64,000 nucleotides of DNA from Serinicoccus sediminis (lineage in GTDB: Bacteria > Actinomycetota > Actinomycetes > Actinomycetales > Dermatophilaceae): NCBI RefSeq assembly GCF_004153545.1, contig NZ_SDVA01000010.1:62001-126000 (forward strand), read 5' to 3'. The notes beneath the pieces were generated by a model. The model worked only from the letters and a program-made list of their open reading frames with translations. It made no database searches and was not told where the DNA came from. The translations under genes were made by a program, and so were the position numbers. Shown here one piece after another: positions 8,800-16,542 of this stretch. Position 1 is the stretch's first letter, and each line of letters begins with the position of its first letter.

Positions 8800-9305
8800 C
8801 CGTGGCGCCCGCCGCGCCCGCCACCGGCTCGCGGTCCCGCCGGACCGACGCACTCGACGCCGCCGGCCTCGTGCTGCGCGTCGGTCTCGCCGGGGTCCTG
8901 GGCTACGCCGGGTGGACCAAGGTCGTCGACCTCACCGGGTCGGTCCAGAACGTCCTCGCCTACCAGCTGTTCGGCTACGAGGTCTCCCGCGCCGTGGGGA
9001 TCCTGCTGCCGGTCGTGGAGCTCGCGCTGGCCGCGCTGCTCCTCCTCGGCCTGCTCACCCGGGCCGCCGCGGCGGCCACCGCGGTGCTCATGCTGGTCTT
9101 CGTCGCCGGCATCATCTCCGCCTGGGCACGGGGCCTCAGCATCGACTGCGGCTGCTTCGGCACCGGGGGCCAGGTCGCCCCCGAGGAGACGAGGTACCTC
9201 GCCGAGATCCTGCGCGACGCGGGCTTCCTCGCCGTGGCGCTCTGGCTGTCCGTCCGGCCGCGCTCCCTGCTGTCCGTCGACCACCACCTCCAGCGAAGGA
9301 CCTGA
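8796..9305 (+). CDS. MauE/DoxX-family redox-associated membrane protein
   Basis: A 169-residue protein with about four membrane helices and a C118-G-C120 pair in SIDCGCFG between the third and fourth helix, a hallmark of MauE-type proteins. Such proteins are thought to help reoxidise or reduce periplasmic thiol partners. The ATG overlaps the trpA stop (GGGGTATGACC), giving tight coupling. A gene for a membrane-anchored CPFC thioredoxin-fold protein starts 1 nt after the stop, so the two probably act as a pair in extracytoplasmic disulfide chemistry. In many relatives lgt follows trpA; it does not here. Confidence 0.8.
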   Translation: MTVAPAAPATGSRSRRTDALDAAGLVLRVGLAGVLGYAGWTKVVDLTGSVQNVLAYQLFGYEVSRAVGILLPVVELALAALLLLGLLTRAAAAATAVLMLVFVAGIISAWARGLSIDCGCFGTGGQVAPEETRYLAEILRDAGFLAVALWLSVRPRSLLSVDHHLQRRT

Positions 9306-9306
9306 C

Positions 9307-10038
9307 ATGCCCCGTCCACCCGCTCCCACCGTCACCCCCGTCCCGGCAGGGGGACCCTCGACGGCGCTCGTCGCCGGGGTGGTGCTGCTCGTGGTCGCCC
9401 TCGTCGGGGGTCTGGTGCTGTGGGCGGTGTCCCGCGGCGGAGGGCTCGACGGCGAGGGCAGCGCCAACGCGCTGCCGGAGGGCGGCGGGGTCCACGTCGG
9501 CGCCGAGCCGTCCGCGGACGTGCCGCAGGTGCACGTCTACGAGGACTTCCAGTGCCCGTTCTGCGGCGTGCTCGAGGAGTCGGTCGGCGACGAGCTGGCC
9601 CAGCGGGCGCAGGCCGGGGAGATCGGGCTCACCGTGACGATGATGTCCTTCCTCGACGGCTCGCTGCGCAACGACTCCTCGCACCGGGCGGCCAACGCCG
9701 CCCTGTGCGCCGACGACGAGGGGGCGTTCCTGGGCTACCACTCCGCCGTCTTCGCTGGTCAGCCCGCGCAGGAGGGGCAGGGGTGGACCGACGAGCAGCT
9801 GCTCGCCTTCGGCTCCGAGGCCGGTCTGGACGGGGCCGGGCTCGAGTCGTTCACCGCGTGCGTGCAGGGCGACGCCTACGGCGACTACGTCGAGGCCATG
9901 CAGGAGCGGGCCAACCGCGACGGGGTCACCGGGACACCCCGGCTGCTCGTGGACGGGGAGCAGGTCGACGAGGACCAGATGCGCGCCCTCATGACCGGCC
10001 CGGAGGCGCTCGAGGACATCCTGGGTCCGATGCCCTGA
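9307..10038 (+). CDS. Membrane-anchored DsbA-like thioredoxin-fold protein
   Basis: A 243-residue protein: proline-rich cytoplasmic start, one membrane helix (about residues 18-41), a Gly-rich linker, then a DsbA/Thioredoxin_4 domain. The active site is C83-P-F-C86 in EDFQCPFCG and the cis-Pro loop is TGTPRLLVDG. Two further Cys lie in AALCADDE and FTACVQG. The domain should sit outside the membrane and make or isomerise disulfides in exported proteins. It is spaced 1 nt from the MauE-like gene, its likely redox partner. A substrate cannot be named from the sequence. Confidence 0.85.
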   Translation: MPRPPAPTVTPVPAGGPSTALVAGVVLLVVALVGGLVLWAVSRGGGLDGEGSANALPEGGGVHVGAEPSADVPQVHVYEDFQCPFCGVLEESVGDELAQRAQAGEIGLTVTMMSFLDGSLRNDSSHRAANAALCADDEGAFLGYHSAVFAGQPAQEGQGWTDEQLLAFGSEAGLDGAGLESFTACVQGDAYGDYVEAMQERANRDGVTGTPRLLVDGEQVDEDQMRALMTGPEALEDILGPMP

Positions 10039-10078
10039 CCCGGCGGCAGGTGATGCACGAGCGGAGCTCCTCGCCCAC

Positions 10079-10084
10079 TAGGGT
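10079..10084 (+). promoter_or_regulatory. Leaderless -10 element for pyk
   Basis: TAGGGT (TANNNT) ends 7 nt before the pyk ATG. The GGAGGT between them ends 1 nt before the ATG, too near to work as a normal Shine-Dalgarno site, so a leaderless start fits better. Confidence 0.45.
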
Positions 10085-10091
10085 GGAGGTC

Positions 10092-11552
10092 ATGCGTCGC
10101 GCCAAGATCGTCTGCACCCTCGGCCCCGCCACCGACTCCTACGAGCAGATCGAAGCGCTCGTGACCGCCGGTATGGACGTGGCCCGGCTGAACCTCTCGC
10201 ACGGCTCCTACGAGGAGCACCACGACCGCTACATGCGGGTCCGTCAGGCCAGTGACGCCACCGGTCACGCGGTCGCCGTGCTCGCCGACCTCCAGGGCCC
10301 CAAGATCCGCACGGGCACCTTCGCCGACGGCCCGGTGAAGCTGTCCGCCGGCGACCGCTTCACCATCACCACCCGGACCGTCGCCGGGGACCGCGACGTG
10401 GTGGGCACGACCTACCCCGGCCTGGCCGGGGACGTCCGCGCGGGGGACGACCTGCTGATCGACGACGGCAAGGTGCTCCTGCGGGCCACCGAGGTCACCA
10501 ACACCGACGTGGTCTGCGAGGTCGTCGTCGGTGGCGCGGTCTCCAACAACAAGGGCATCAACCTGCCCGGCACGGCAGTCAGCGTGCCCGCGATGTCGGA
10601 CAAGGACGAGGAGGACCTGCGCTGGGCCCTGCGCAGCGGCGTCGACTTCATCGCGCTGTCGTTCGTCCGCTCCGGCAGCGACATCGAGGGCGTCCACCGG
10701 ATCATGGACGAGGAGGGGCGCCGGCTGCCGGTGATCGCCAAGATCGAGAAGCCGCAGGCGGTCGACAACCTCGCGGGCATCGTCGACGCCTTCGACGGCA
10801 TCATGGTCGCCCGCGGCGACCTGGGGGTCGAGCTGCCCCTGGAGCAGGTGCCGCTGGTGCAGAAGGACGCGATCCAGCTGTGCCGGGAGAAGGCCAAGCC
10901 GGTCATCGTCGCGACGCAGGTGCTGGAGTCCATGGTGGACAACCCCCGGCCGACCCGCGCCGAGGCCAGCGACTGCGCCAACGCGGTCCTGGACGGCGCC
11001 GACGCGATCATGCTCTCCGGCGAGACCTCGGTGGGGGCCTGGCCGATCCGCGCGGTCGAGACCATGGCCAGCATCATCTCCAGCACCGAGGAGCACGGGC
11101 TGCACCGCATCGCGCCCATCGTGCGCAAGCCGAAGACCCCCGGTGGTGCCGTGACCCGCGCGGCCATCTCGCTCGCCGACGCGCTGGGCGACCAGGTGAA
11201 GTTCCTCGTGACCTTCACCCAGAGCGGCGACACGACCACCCGTATGGCCCGGGTCCGTCCCGGGACGCCGATGCTCGCCTTCACCACCGAGCAGGCCACC
11301 CGCTCACGGCTGGCGCTCACCTGGGGGGTCGAGACCTTCCTCGTGCCGTTCGTGTGGCACACCGACCAGATGGTCAAGCAGGTGGAGGAGACCCTGCTGC
11401 GCGAGCGGCGGTGCGAGGAGGGCGACGTGGTCGTCATCGTGGCCGGGTCGCCCCCCGGGGTCTCCGGCACCACCAACGCCCTGCGGATGCACCGCGTCGG
11501 TGACGCCATCCTCGGCCAGGCCCCGGCCTACACCCGGGACCCGGAGGTCTGA
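10092..11552 (+). CDS. pyk: Pyruvate kinase
   Basis: A 486-residue glycolytic enzyme making pyruvate and ATP from phosphoenolpyruvate and ADP. It has the N-terminal [15 protein letters not shown] and the barrel motif RLNLSHG. The catalytic loop is [11 protein letters not shown], with its Lys, followed by [12 protein letters not shown], which holds the Mg-binding residues. The C-terminal domain about residues 340-480 is complete. Length is typical. The ATG follows an adjacent GGAGGT and a -10-like TAGGGT. pyk followed by tRNA-Leu and an ANTAR regulator is a known actinobacterial arrangement. Confidence 0.96.
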   Translation: MRRAKIVCTLGPATDSYEQIEALVTAGMDVARLNLSHGSYEEHHDRYMRVRQASDATGHAVAVLADLQGPKIRTGTFADGPVKLSAGDRFTITTRTVAGDRDVVGTTYPGLAGDVRAGDDLLIDDGKVLLRATEVTNTDVVCEVVVGGAVSNNKGINLPGTAVSVPAMSDKDEEDLRWALRSGVDFIALSFVRSGSDIEGVHRIMDEEGRRLPVIAKIEKPQAVDNLAGIVDAFDGIMVARGDLGVELPLEQVPLVQKDAIQLCREKAKPVIVATQVLESMVDNPRPTRAEASDCANAVLDGADAIMLSGETSVGAWPIRAVETMASIISSTEEHGLHRIAPIVRKPKTPGGAVTRAAISLADALGDQVKFLVTFTQSGDTTTRMARVRPGTPMLAFTTEQATRSRLALTWGVETFLVPFVWHTDQMVKQVEETLLRERRCEEGDVVVIVAGSPPGVSGTTNALRMHRVGDAILGQAPAYTRDPEV

Positions 11553-11568
11553 GGGCCGGCCGAGCCGG

Positions 11569-11574
11569 TAGACT
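11569..11574 (+). promoter_or_regulatory. -10 element upstream of tRNA-Leu
   Basis: TAGACT matches TANNNT and lies 42 nt before the tRNA 5' end. No convincing -35 hexamer is seen 16-18 nt upstream. Confidence 0.35.
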
Positions 11575-11616
11575 GACGCCGTCCCCGGTGCGGCCTGGCC
11601 CCGTACCGGCACGCCC

Positions 11617-11702
11617 GCCGGGGTGGTGGAACGGCAGACACGGAGCACTCAAAATGCTCTGCCCGCGAGGGCGTGCGGGTTCGAGTCCCGCTCCCGGCAC
11701 CA
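11617..11702 (+). tRNA. tRNA-Leu (anticodon CAA)
   Basis: The acceptor arm GCCGGGG (11617-11623) pairs with TCCCGGC (11692-11698, one G-U), followed by discriminator A and an encoded CCA. The anticodon stem GAGCA/TGCTC encloses the loop CTCAAAA, with CAA at 11650-11652, reading the rare leucine codon UUG. A long variable arm (CCCGCGAGGGCGTGCGGG region) and GGTTCGAGTCC T-arm mark a class II leucine tRNA. It stands alone between pyk and pdtaR. Confidence 0.95.
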
Positions 11703-11754
11703 GGTCCCGCGCCGGTGAGGTGCCGATGCGGGTGGACGCGACGAGAGGCTGAGC

Positions 11755-12483
11755 GTGAGCGAGACGACACCGCAGGACCCGCAGGCAGCACCCGCCGAGC
11801 CGGGCGGGCCCGCGGCACAGGACCCGGGCACGACGGGGTCGGCCGCGGCGGGTGTCGACCCCGACACCGGCACGTCGGGTGCTGACCCGGGGCGGGAGAG
11901 CGGTCTGCGGATCCTGCTCGCCGAGGACGAGGCGCTCATCCGCATGGACCTCGCCGAGATGCTCACCGACGCCGGCCACACCATCGTCGGCCAGGCCGCC
12001 GACGGCGAGCAGGCGGTCGCGCAGACCCAGGAGACCACGCCCGACCTCGTGGTCATGGACATCAAGATGCCCGGGATGGACGGCATCACCGCCGCGGAGC
12101 AGATCGGCCGCGAGGGGCTGGCGCCGGTCGTCATGCTGACCGCCTTCAGCGACAAGAACCTCGTCGAGCGAGCCCGCGACGCCGGCGTCATGTCCTACGT
12201 CGTCAAGCCGTTCAGCGCCGCCGACGTGCTGCCGGCCATCGACATCGCCCGGGCCCGCTGGGCGGAGCGCAAGGCGCTGGAGGCCGAGGTCGCCGACCTG
12301 GGAGAGCGGTTCGAGACGCGCAAGCAGGTCGACCGCGCCAAGGGTCTGCTCATGGCCCAGCTCAAGCTGAGCGAGGCGGACGCCTTCCGGTGGATCCAGA
12401 AGGCGGCGATGGACCGGCGGCTGTCCATGCGCGAGGTCGCCGAGGCGGTCATCTCCGGTATGCCCGCGGGCAAGAAGGGCTGA
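11755..12483 (+). CDS. pdtaR: ANTAR-domain response regulator (PdtaR type)
   Basis: A 242-residue two-domain regulator. A receiver domain (about residues 50-165) has the acidic pair ED at 58-59, phospho-acceptor D102 in VVMDIKMPG and the conserved VKPF lysine. A C-terminal ANTAR domain (about 175-235, with KGLLMAQLKLSEADAFRWIQK) binds paired hexaloop RNA to relieve transcription termination. About 48 disordered, Pro/Ala/Thr-rich residues precede the receiver. That tail is set by the GTG at 11755; a shorter start is possible. In mycobacteria the homologue is phosphorylated by PdtaS, which is not in this window. Confidence 0.9.
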   Translation: MSETTPQDPQAAPAEPGGPAAQDPGTTGSAAAGVDPDTGTSGADPGRESGLRILLAEDEALIRMDLAEMLTDAGHTIVGQAADGEQAVAQTQETTPDLVVMDIKMPGMDGITAAEQIGREGLAPVVMLTAFSDKNLVERARDAGVMSYVVKPFSAADVLPAIDIARARWAERKALEAEVADLGERFETRKQVDRAKGLLMAQLKLSEADAFRWIQKAAMDRRLSMREVAEAVISGMPAGKKG

Positions 12484-12486
12484 GCC

Positions 12487-13248
12487 TCACCGCAGCGCGG
12501 CGAGCACCGTCACGAGCAGCGGGGCCACCGCCAGGGCCGGCAGCAGGTCACCCACCGGGACCTGCCGGACCGAGAGCAACCGCAGCGCGATGCCCAGCAG
12601 GAGCACCCCGCCGACGGCGGTGAGGGCGGCGACCTGCGCCTCGGAGACCACGGCTCCGAGCGCATACCCGGTGACCGTCAGCGCTCCCTGCACCACGGCG
12701 ACGGAGACCGCGGAGAGCAGCACACCCACCCCGAAGGTGGACGCGAAGGCGAGGGCGGCGAAGAAGTCGAGCGCCGACTTGAGCACCAGCTGGTCGATGC
12801 CGCGGCCCAGGCCGTCGGACAACGCCCCCAGGATGGTGAGCGGGCCGACGCAGAAGAGCAGCGAGGCCGACAACCAGCCCTCGACGAAGCGCTCCCGGGC
12901 CGCCGACCCGGTTCCCCCGGCGCGCTGCACCAGACGTTGGATCCGCCCGGCCAGCGCCTCCAGCCGCTCCTCGATGCGCAGCAGCGACCCGATCACCCCG
13001 CCGAGCACGACGCTGCCGAGCACGACCAGCACGGGAGCACCGGTCCCGACGGCGGCCGCGAGCTCGGGGCTGGTGACCTCCAGCGCCGACAGCAGGGCGA
13101 CCACCACCGTGACCAGGCCGAGGCAGTCGGTGACCACGGCGCGCACGCGCGCGGGCAGCCGGTGGCCCGCGACGATCCCCAGCCCGGCACCGAGGAGCAC
13201 GGCGACGACGTTGACGACGGTGCCGGCCCCCGGGAAGAGTCCCTCCAT
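12487..13248 (-). CDS. DUF554 (YqgA-like) membrane protein
   Basis: A 253-residue hydrophobic protein with about seven membrane segments. The family features are visible: an N-terminal GTVVNVVAVLLGAGLG, the TDCLGLVTVVVALLSAL segment, and FVEGWLSASLLFCVGPLTILGALSDGL in the middle. DUF554 proteins are inner-membrane proteins of unknown function, possibly transporters. Its stop lies 3 nt from the convergent pdtaR stop. The ATG at 13248 is 11 nt from the upstream thioesterase gene on the same strand. Confidence 0.85.
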   Translation of the reverse strand: MEGLFPGAGTVVNVVAVLLGAGLGIVAGHRLPARVRAVVTDCLGLVTVVVALLSALEVTSPELAAAVGTGAPVLVVLGSVVLGGVIGSLLRIEERLEALAGRIQRLVQRAGGTGSAARERFVEGWLSASLLFCVGPLTILGALSDGLGRGIDQLVLKSALDFFAALAFASTFGVGVLLSAVSVAVVQGALTVTGYALGAVVSEAQVAALTAVGGVLLLGIALRLLSVRQVPVGDLLPALAVAPLLVTVLAALR

Positions 13249-13256
13249 GGGCCGAC

Positions 13257-13262
13257 AGGCTA
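13257..13262 (-). promoter_or_regulatory. Possible leaderless -10 for the DUF554 gene
   Basis: On the minus strand TAGCCT (13262 to 13257) ends 8 nt before the ATG at 13248. Its first three bases are the stop codon of the upstream thioesterase gene. Confidence 0.35.
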
Positions 13263-13694
13263 CGTCGTGCCGGGTCGGTCCCGGAGTGCGCAGGTCAGCC
13301 GGGCGGTGCAGACGCGTCGGCCGCGGTCGTCGGTGATGGCGATGTCGTAGCTCGCGACCGTGCGCCCGAGGGAGAGCGGCGTGGCCACCGCGGTGACCTC
13401 GCCCTCCCGGACGGGCCGGTGGTGGGTCGCGCTGAGGTCCACGCCGACGGCGATCCGCCCCTCGCCGGCGTGCATCGCCGCGGCGACCGAGCCGACGGTC
13501 TCCGCCAGCGCCGCGGACGCACCGCCGTGGAGCAGGCCGTAGGGCTGGGTGTTGCCCGCCACCGGCATCGTCGCGACGGTGCGCTCGGGGGAAGCCTCCA
13601 CGAGCCGCATGCCGAGGCGGGCGGCCAGCGCGCCGCGGGTGTCGTCGTCGTGGGCGGCCGGGGGAGAGGGGCTCGGGGTGGTGTTGTCGGTCAT
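13260..13694 (-). CDS. PaaI-family hotdog thioesterase
   Basis: A 144-residue hotdog-fold protein. The signature GLLHGGASAALAETVGS (about residues 53-69) carries the catalytic-loop HGG and Glu of PaaI/YbgC-type acyl-CoA thioesterases, and VDLSATHHRPV is the following strand pair. Its substrate acyl-CoA is unknown. It sits head to head with polA with only 18 nt between the start codons, as thioesterases often do near polA in actinobacteria. Its 5' end therefore contains the polA promoter on the other strand. Confidence 0.88.
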   Translation of the reverse strand: MTDNTTPSPSPPAAHDDDTRGALAARLGMRLVEASPERTVATMPVAGNTQPYGLLHGGASAALAETVGSVAAAMHAGEGRIAVGVDLSATHHRPVREGEVTAVATPLSLGRTVASYDIAITDDRGRRVCTARLTCALRDRPGTT

Positions 13695-13706
13695 GGGACA
13701 TAGGCT
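13684..13706 (+). promoter_or_regulatory. PafBC-type (RecA-independent) damage promoter of polA
   Basis: TTGTCGGTC (13684-13692, 8 of 9 matches to TTGTCRGTG), exactly 8 nt, then TAGGCT (13701-13706, TANNNT), then 6 nt to the polA GTG. Most of it lies inside the first codons of the opposite-strand thioesterase gene. The layout predicts a leaderless, damage-inducible polA mRNA. Confidence 0.6.
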
Positions 13707-13712
13707 GCCACC

Positions 13713-16433
13713 GTGAGTCGCTTGCTGCTGCTGGACGGACATTCGCTGGCCTACCGCGCCTTCTTCGCGCTGCCCGTGGAGAACTTCTCCACGAGCACCG
13801 GGCAGAGCACCAACGCGGTCTACGGCTTCACCTCGATGCTCATCAACGTGCTGCGCGACGAGGCGCCGACCCACCTCGCGGTCGCCTTCGACGTGTCCCG
13901 GCAGACCTTCCGGACGCAGGAGTACGCCGAGTACAAGGCGGGGCGCTCGGCGACCCCGAGCGAGTTCGTGGGGCAGGTCGACCTCATCAAGCAGGTGCTC
14001 GACGCCCTGCGCATCACCCACGTCGAGGTCGACGGCTACGAGGCCGACGACATCATCGCCACCCTCACCGGGCAGGCCCGCGCCCAGGGCATGGAGGTGC
14101 TCATCCTCTCGGGCGACCGCGACGCCTTCCAGCTCGTCGACGACAGGACGCTGCTGCTCTACCCGGTCCGGGGGGTCTCCGAGACCTGGCGGATGACCCC
14201 CGAGAAGGTCGAGGAGAAGTACGGCGTGCGCCCCGAGCGCTACAGCGACCTCGCCGCCATGGTGGGGGAGAGCTCGGACAACCTTCCCGGGGTCCCGGGG
14301 GTCGGCCCCAAGACCGCGGCGAAGTGGCTGGCCGCGCACGGCGACCTGTCGGGCATCGTCAGCGCCGCCGACCAGCTCACGGGCAAGGCCGGTCAGGCCC
14401 TGCGCGACCACCTGGACCAGGTGCTGCGCAACCGCCGGCTCAACCAGCTCGTGGGCGACGTGCCCCTCGAGGTCGGCGTCGAGGACCTGCAGGCCAGGGG
14501 GTGGGACCGCGAGGAGGTGCACCGCGTCTTCGACGGGCTCGAGTTCCGCGTCCTGAGGGACCGGCTCTTCAGCACCCTGGAGTCGGCCGAGACCGAGGCC
14601 GAGGACGGCATCGAGGTCGCCGGGACGCTCCTCGAACCCGGTGCGGTCGCCGCCTGGCTGGAGGAGCACGCGACGCAGGGACGCGTGGCCCTGGTCGTCG
14701 ACGCCGAGCCGCGGACCGCGGCCGGTCCCGGGGAGGCCACCGGGCTCGCCCTCGCCGGCGCCGAGGACGCGGCATACCTCCCCCTCGCCGGGATGGAGCC
14801 GGAGGACGAGGGTGCGCTCGTGGCCTGGCTGGCGGACGGGTCCCGGCCCAAGGCGCTGCACGGGGGCAAGGAGCAGGTCGCCTCGCTCGAGGCGGTCGGG
14901 CTGCCCGTGGAAGGTGTGGTGAGCGACACCGCCCTGGCCGCCTACCTCGCCCGCCCGGACCAGCGGTCCTACGACCTGGCCGACCTGGCGCTGCGCTACC
15001 TGCGCCGCGAGCTGCGCCTCGACGCCGGCGACGCCTCGTCGGCGGCGTCGCAGGGGGAGCTGGACCTGGGTCTGGACGACGGCGACCAGGACGCCCGGGG
15101 TGCCGCGGCGCGCTCGGCCATGGTGCACGCCCGGGCCGTGCACGACCTGGCCGACGCCCTCGACGAGGAGCTGGCCGACGAGCAGGAGCGGCACCTGCTG
15201 CGCGAGGTGGAGCTGCCCCTCGTGGGGGTGCTCCGTCGCATGGAGCGCGCCGGCATCGCCGTGGACGTGGACGCGTTGGAGGCCCTGGAGCGGGAGTTCG
15301 CCGACGGGGTGGCGCAGGCCCAGCAGGACGCCTGGACGGCGATCGACGACGACACCGTCAACCTCGGGTCGCCGAAACAGCTGCAGACGGTGCTCTTCGA
15401 GCGGCTCGAGTTGCCCAAGACGCGGCGGACCAAGACCGGCTACACCACCGATGCCGACGCGCTGGCCGGGCTCTACGCCCAGACCGAGCACCCGTTCCTC
15501 GAGGCGCTGCTGCGGCACCGTGACGCCACCCGGCTGCGGGTCACGGCCGAGGGGCTCATCAAGTCGGTCGCCGACGACGGGCGCATCCACACCACCTTCC
15601 AGCAGACCATCGCCGCCACCGGGCGGTTGAGCTCGACCGAGCCCAACCTGCAGAACATCCCCATCCGGACGGCCGCGGGGCGGCGCATCCGGGAGATCTT
15701 CGTGGTCGGCTCCGACGCCGCCTCCGGCACCCGCTACGCCTCGCTCATGTCGGCCGACTACAGCCAGATCGAGATGCGCATCATGGCGCACCTCTCCGGC
15801 GACGACGGTCTCATCGAGGCCTTCCGCGCGGGGGAGGACCTGCACCGGTTCGTGGGGTCCCGCGTCTTCGGGGTGGACCAGGCCGACGTCACGGCCGAGA
15901 TGCGGTCCAAGGTCAAGGCGATGAGCTACGGGCTGGCCTACGGGCTGTCCGCCTTCGGGCTGTCCAAGCAGCTGGGCATCTCGACGGCCGAGGCCAAGGA
16001 GCTCATGGAGGAGTACTTCGAGCGCTTCGGCGGGGTGCGGGACTACCTGCGTGACGTCGTGGCGGAGGCCCGCCGGACCGGTTTCACCGAGACCATCCTG
16101 GGCCGTCGTCGCCACCTGCTGGATCTCAGCAGCGACAACCGTCAGCGGCGCGAGATGGCCGAGCGGATGGCGCTGAACGCGCCCATCCAGGGGTCGGCTG
16201 CCGACATCATCAAGGTGGCCATGCTGCGGACCGAGGGCGCCCTGCGCCAGGCCGGCCTGGCCTCGCGGATGCTCCTGCAGGTGCACGACGAGCTGGTGCT
16301 CGAGGTCGCGAGCGGCGAGGAGGCCCAGGTCGAGGAGCTCGTCCGGCGGGAGATGGGGGCGGCGGCCGAGCTGTCGGTGCCGCTCGACGTCAGCGTGGGG
16401 CTCGGGCACAGCTGGCACGAGGCGGCCCACTGA
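13713..16433 (+). CDS. polA: DNA polymerase I
   Basis: A 906-residue repair and Okazaki-fragment polymerase. Residues 1-300 form the 5'-3' nuclease (LLLDGHSLAYRAFFA, YEADDIIATL, SGDRDAFQLV). About 315-510 is the 3'-5' exonuclease fold: the exo I pair survives (D330, E332 in VVDAEPR) but the exo II and III acidic residues appear lost, so proofreading is probably absent. The polymerase domain has motif A DYSQIEMR (D682), a motif B helix with KAMSYGLAYGLS, and motif C VHDELV (D859, E860). The GTG start is the first in frame after the damage promoter and gives a family-typical N-terminus. Confidence 0.96.
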   Translation: MSRLLLLDGHSLAYRAFFALPVENFSTSTGQSTNAVYGFTSMLINVLRDEAPTHLAVAFDVSRQTFRTQEYAEYKAGRSATPSEFVGQVDLIKQVLDALRITHVEVDGYEADDIIATLTGQARAQGMEVLILSGDRDAFQLVDDRTLLLYPVRGVSETWRMTPEKVEEKYGVRPERYSDLAAMVGESSDNLPGVPGVGPKTAAKWLAAHGDLSGIVSAADQLTGKAGQALRDHLDQVLRNRRLNQLVGDVPLEVGVEDLQARGWDREEVHRVFDGLEFRVLRDRLFSTLESAETEAEDGIEVAGTLLEPGAVAAWLEEHATQGRVALVVDAEPRTAAGPGEATGLALAGAEDAAYLPLAGMEPEDEGALVAWLADGSRPKALHGGKEQVASLEAVGLPVEGVVSDTALAAYLARPDQRSYDLADLALRYLRRELRLDAGDASSAASQGELDLGLDDGDQDARGAAARSAMVHARAVHDLADALDEELADEQERHLLREVELPLVGVLRRMERAGIAVDVDALEALEREFADGVAQAQQDAWTAIDDDTVNLGSPKQLQTVLFERLELPKTRRTKTGYTTDADALAGLYAQTEHPFLEALLRHRDATRLRVTAEGLIKSVADDGRIHTTFQQTIAATGRLSSTEPNLQNIPIRTAAGRRIREIFVVGSDAASGTRYASLMSADYSQIEMRIMAHLSGDDGLIEAFRAGEDLHRFVGSRVFGVDQADVTAEMRSKVKAMSYGLAYGLSAFGLSKQLGISTAEAKELMEEYFERFGGVRDYLRDVVAEARRTGFTETILGRRRHLLDLSSDNRQRREMAERMALNAPIQGSAADIIKVAMLRTEGALRQAGLASRMLLQVHDELVLEVASGEEAQVEELVRREMGAAAELSVPLDVSVGLGHSWHEAAH

Positions 16434-16542
16434 GGGGTCACGCCACCGGGCGCGGGCGACACCCCGGGCCGTGGCACGGGCCCTGCTAGGCAGGTGACCT
16501 GACGTGTGCTTTACTCCCGGTGTCCGCGTCGAAGGAGATCCC

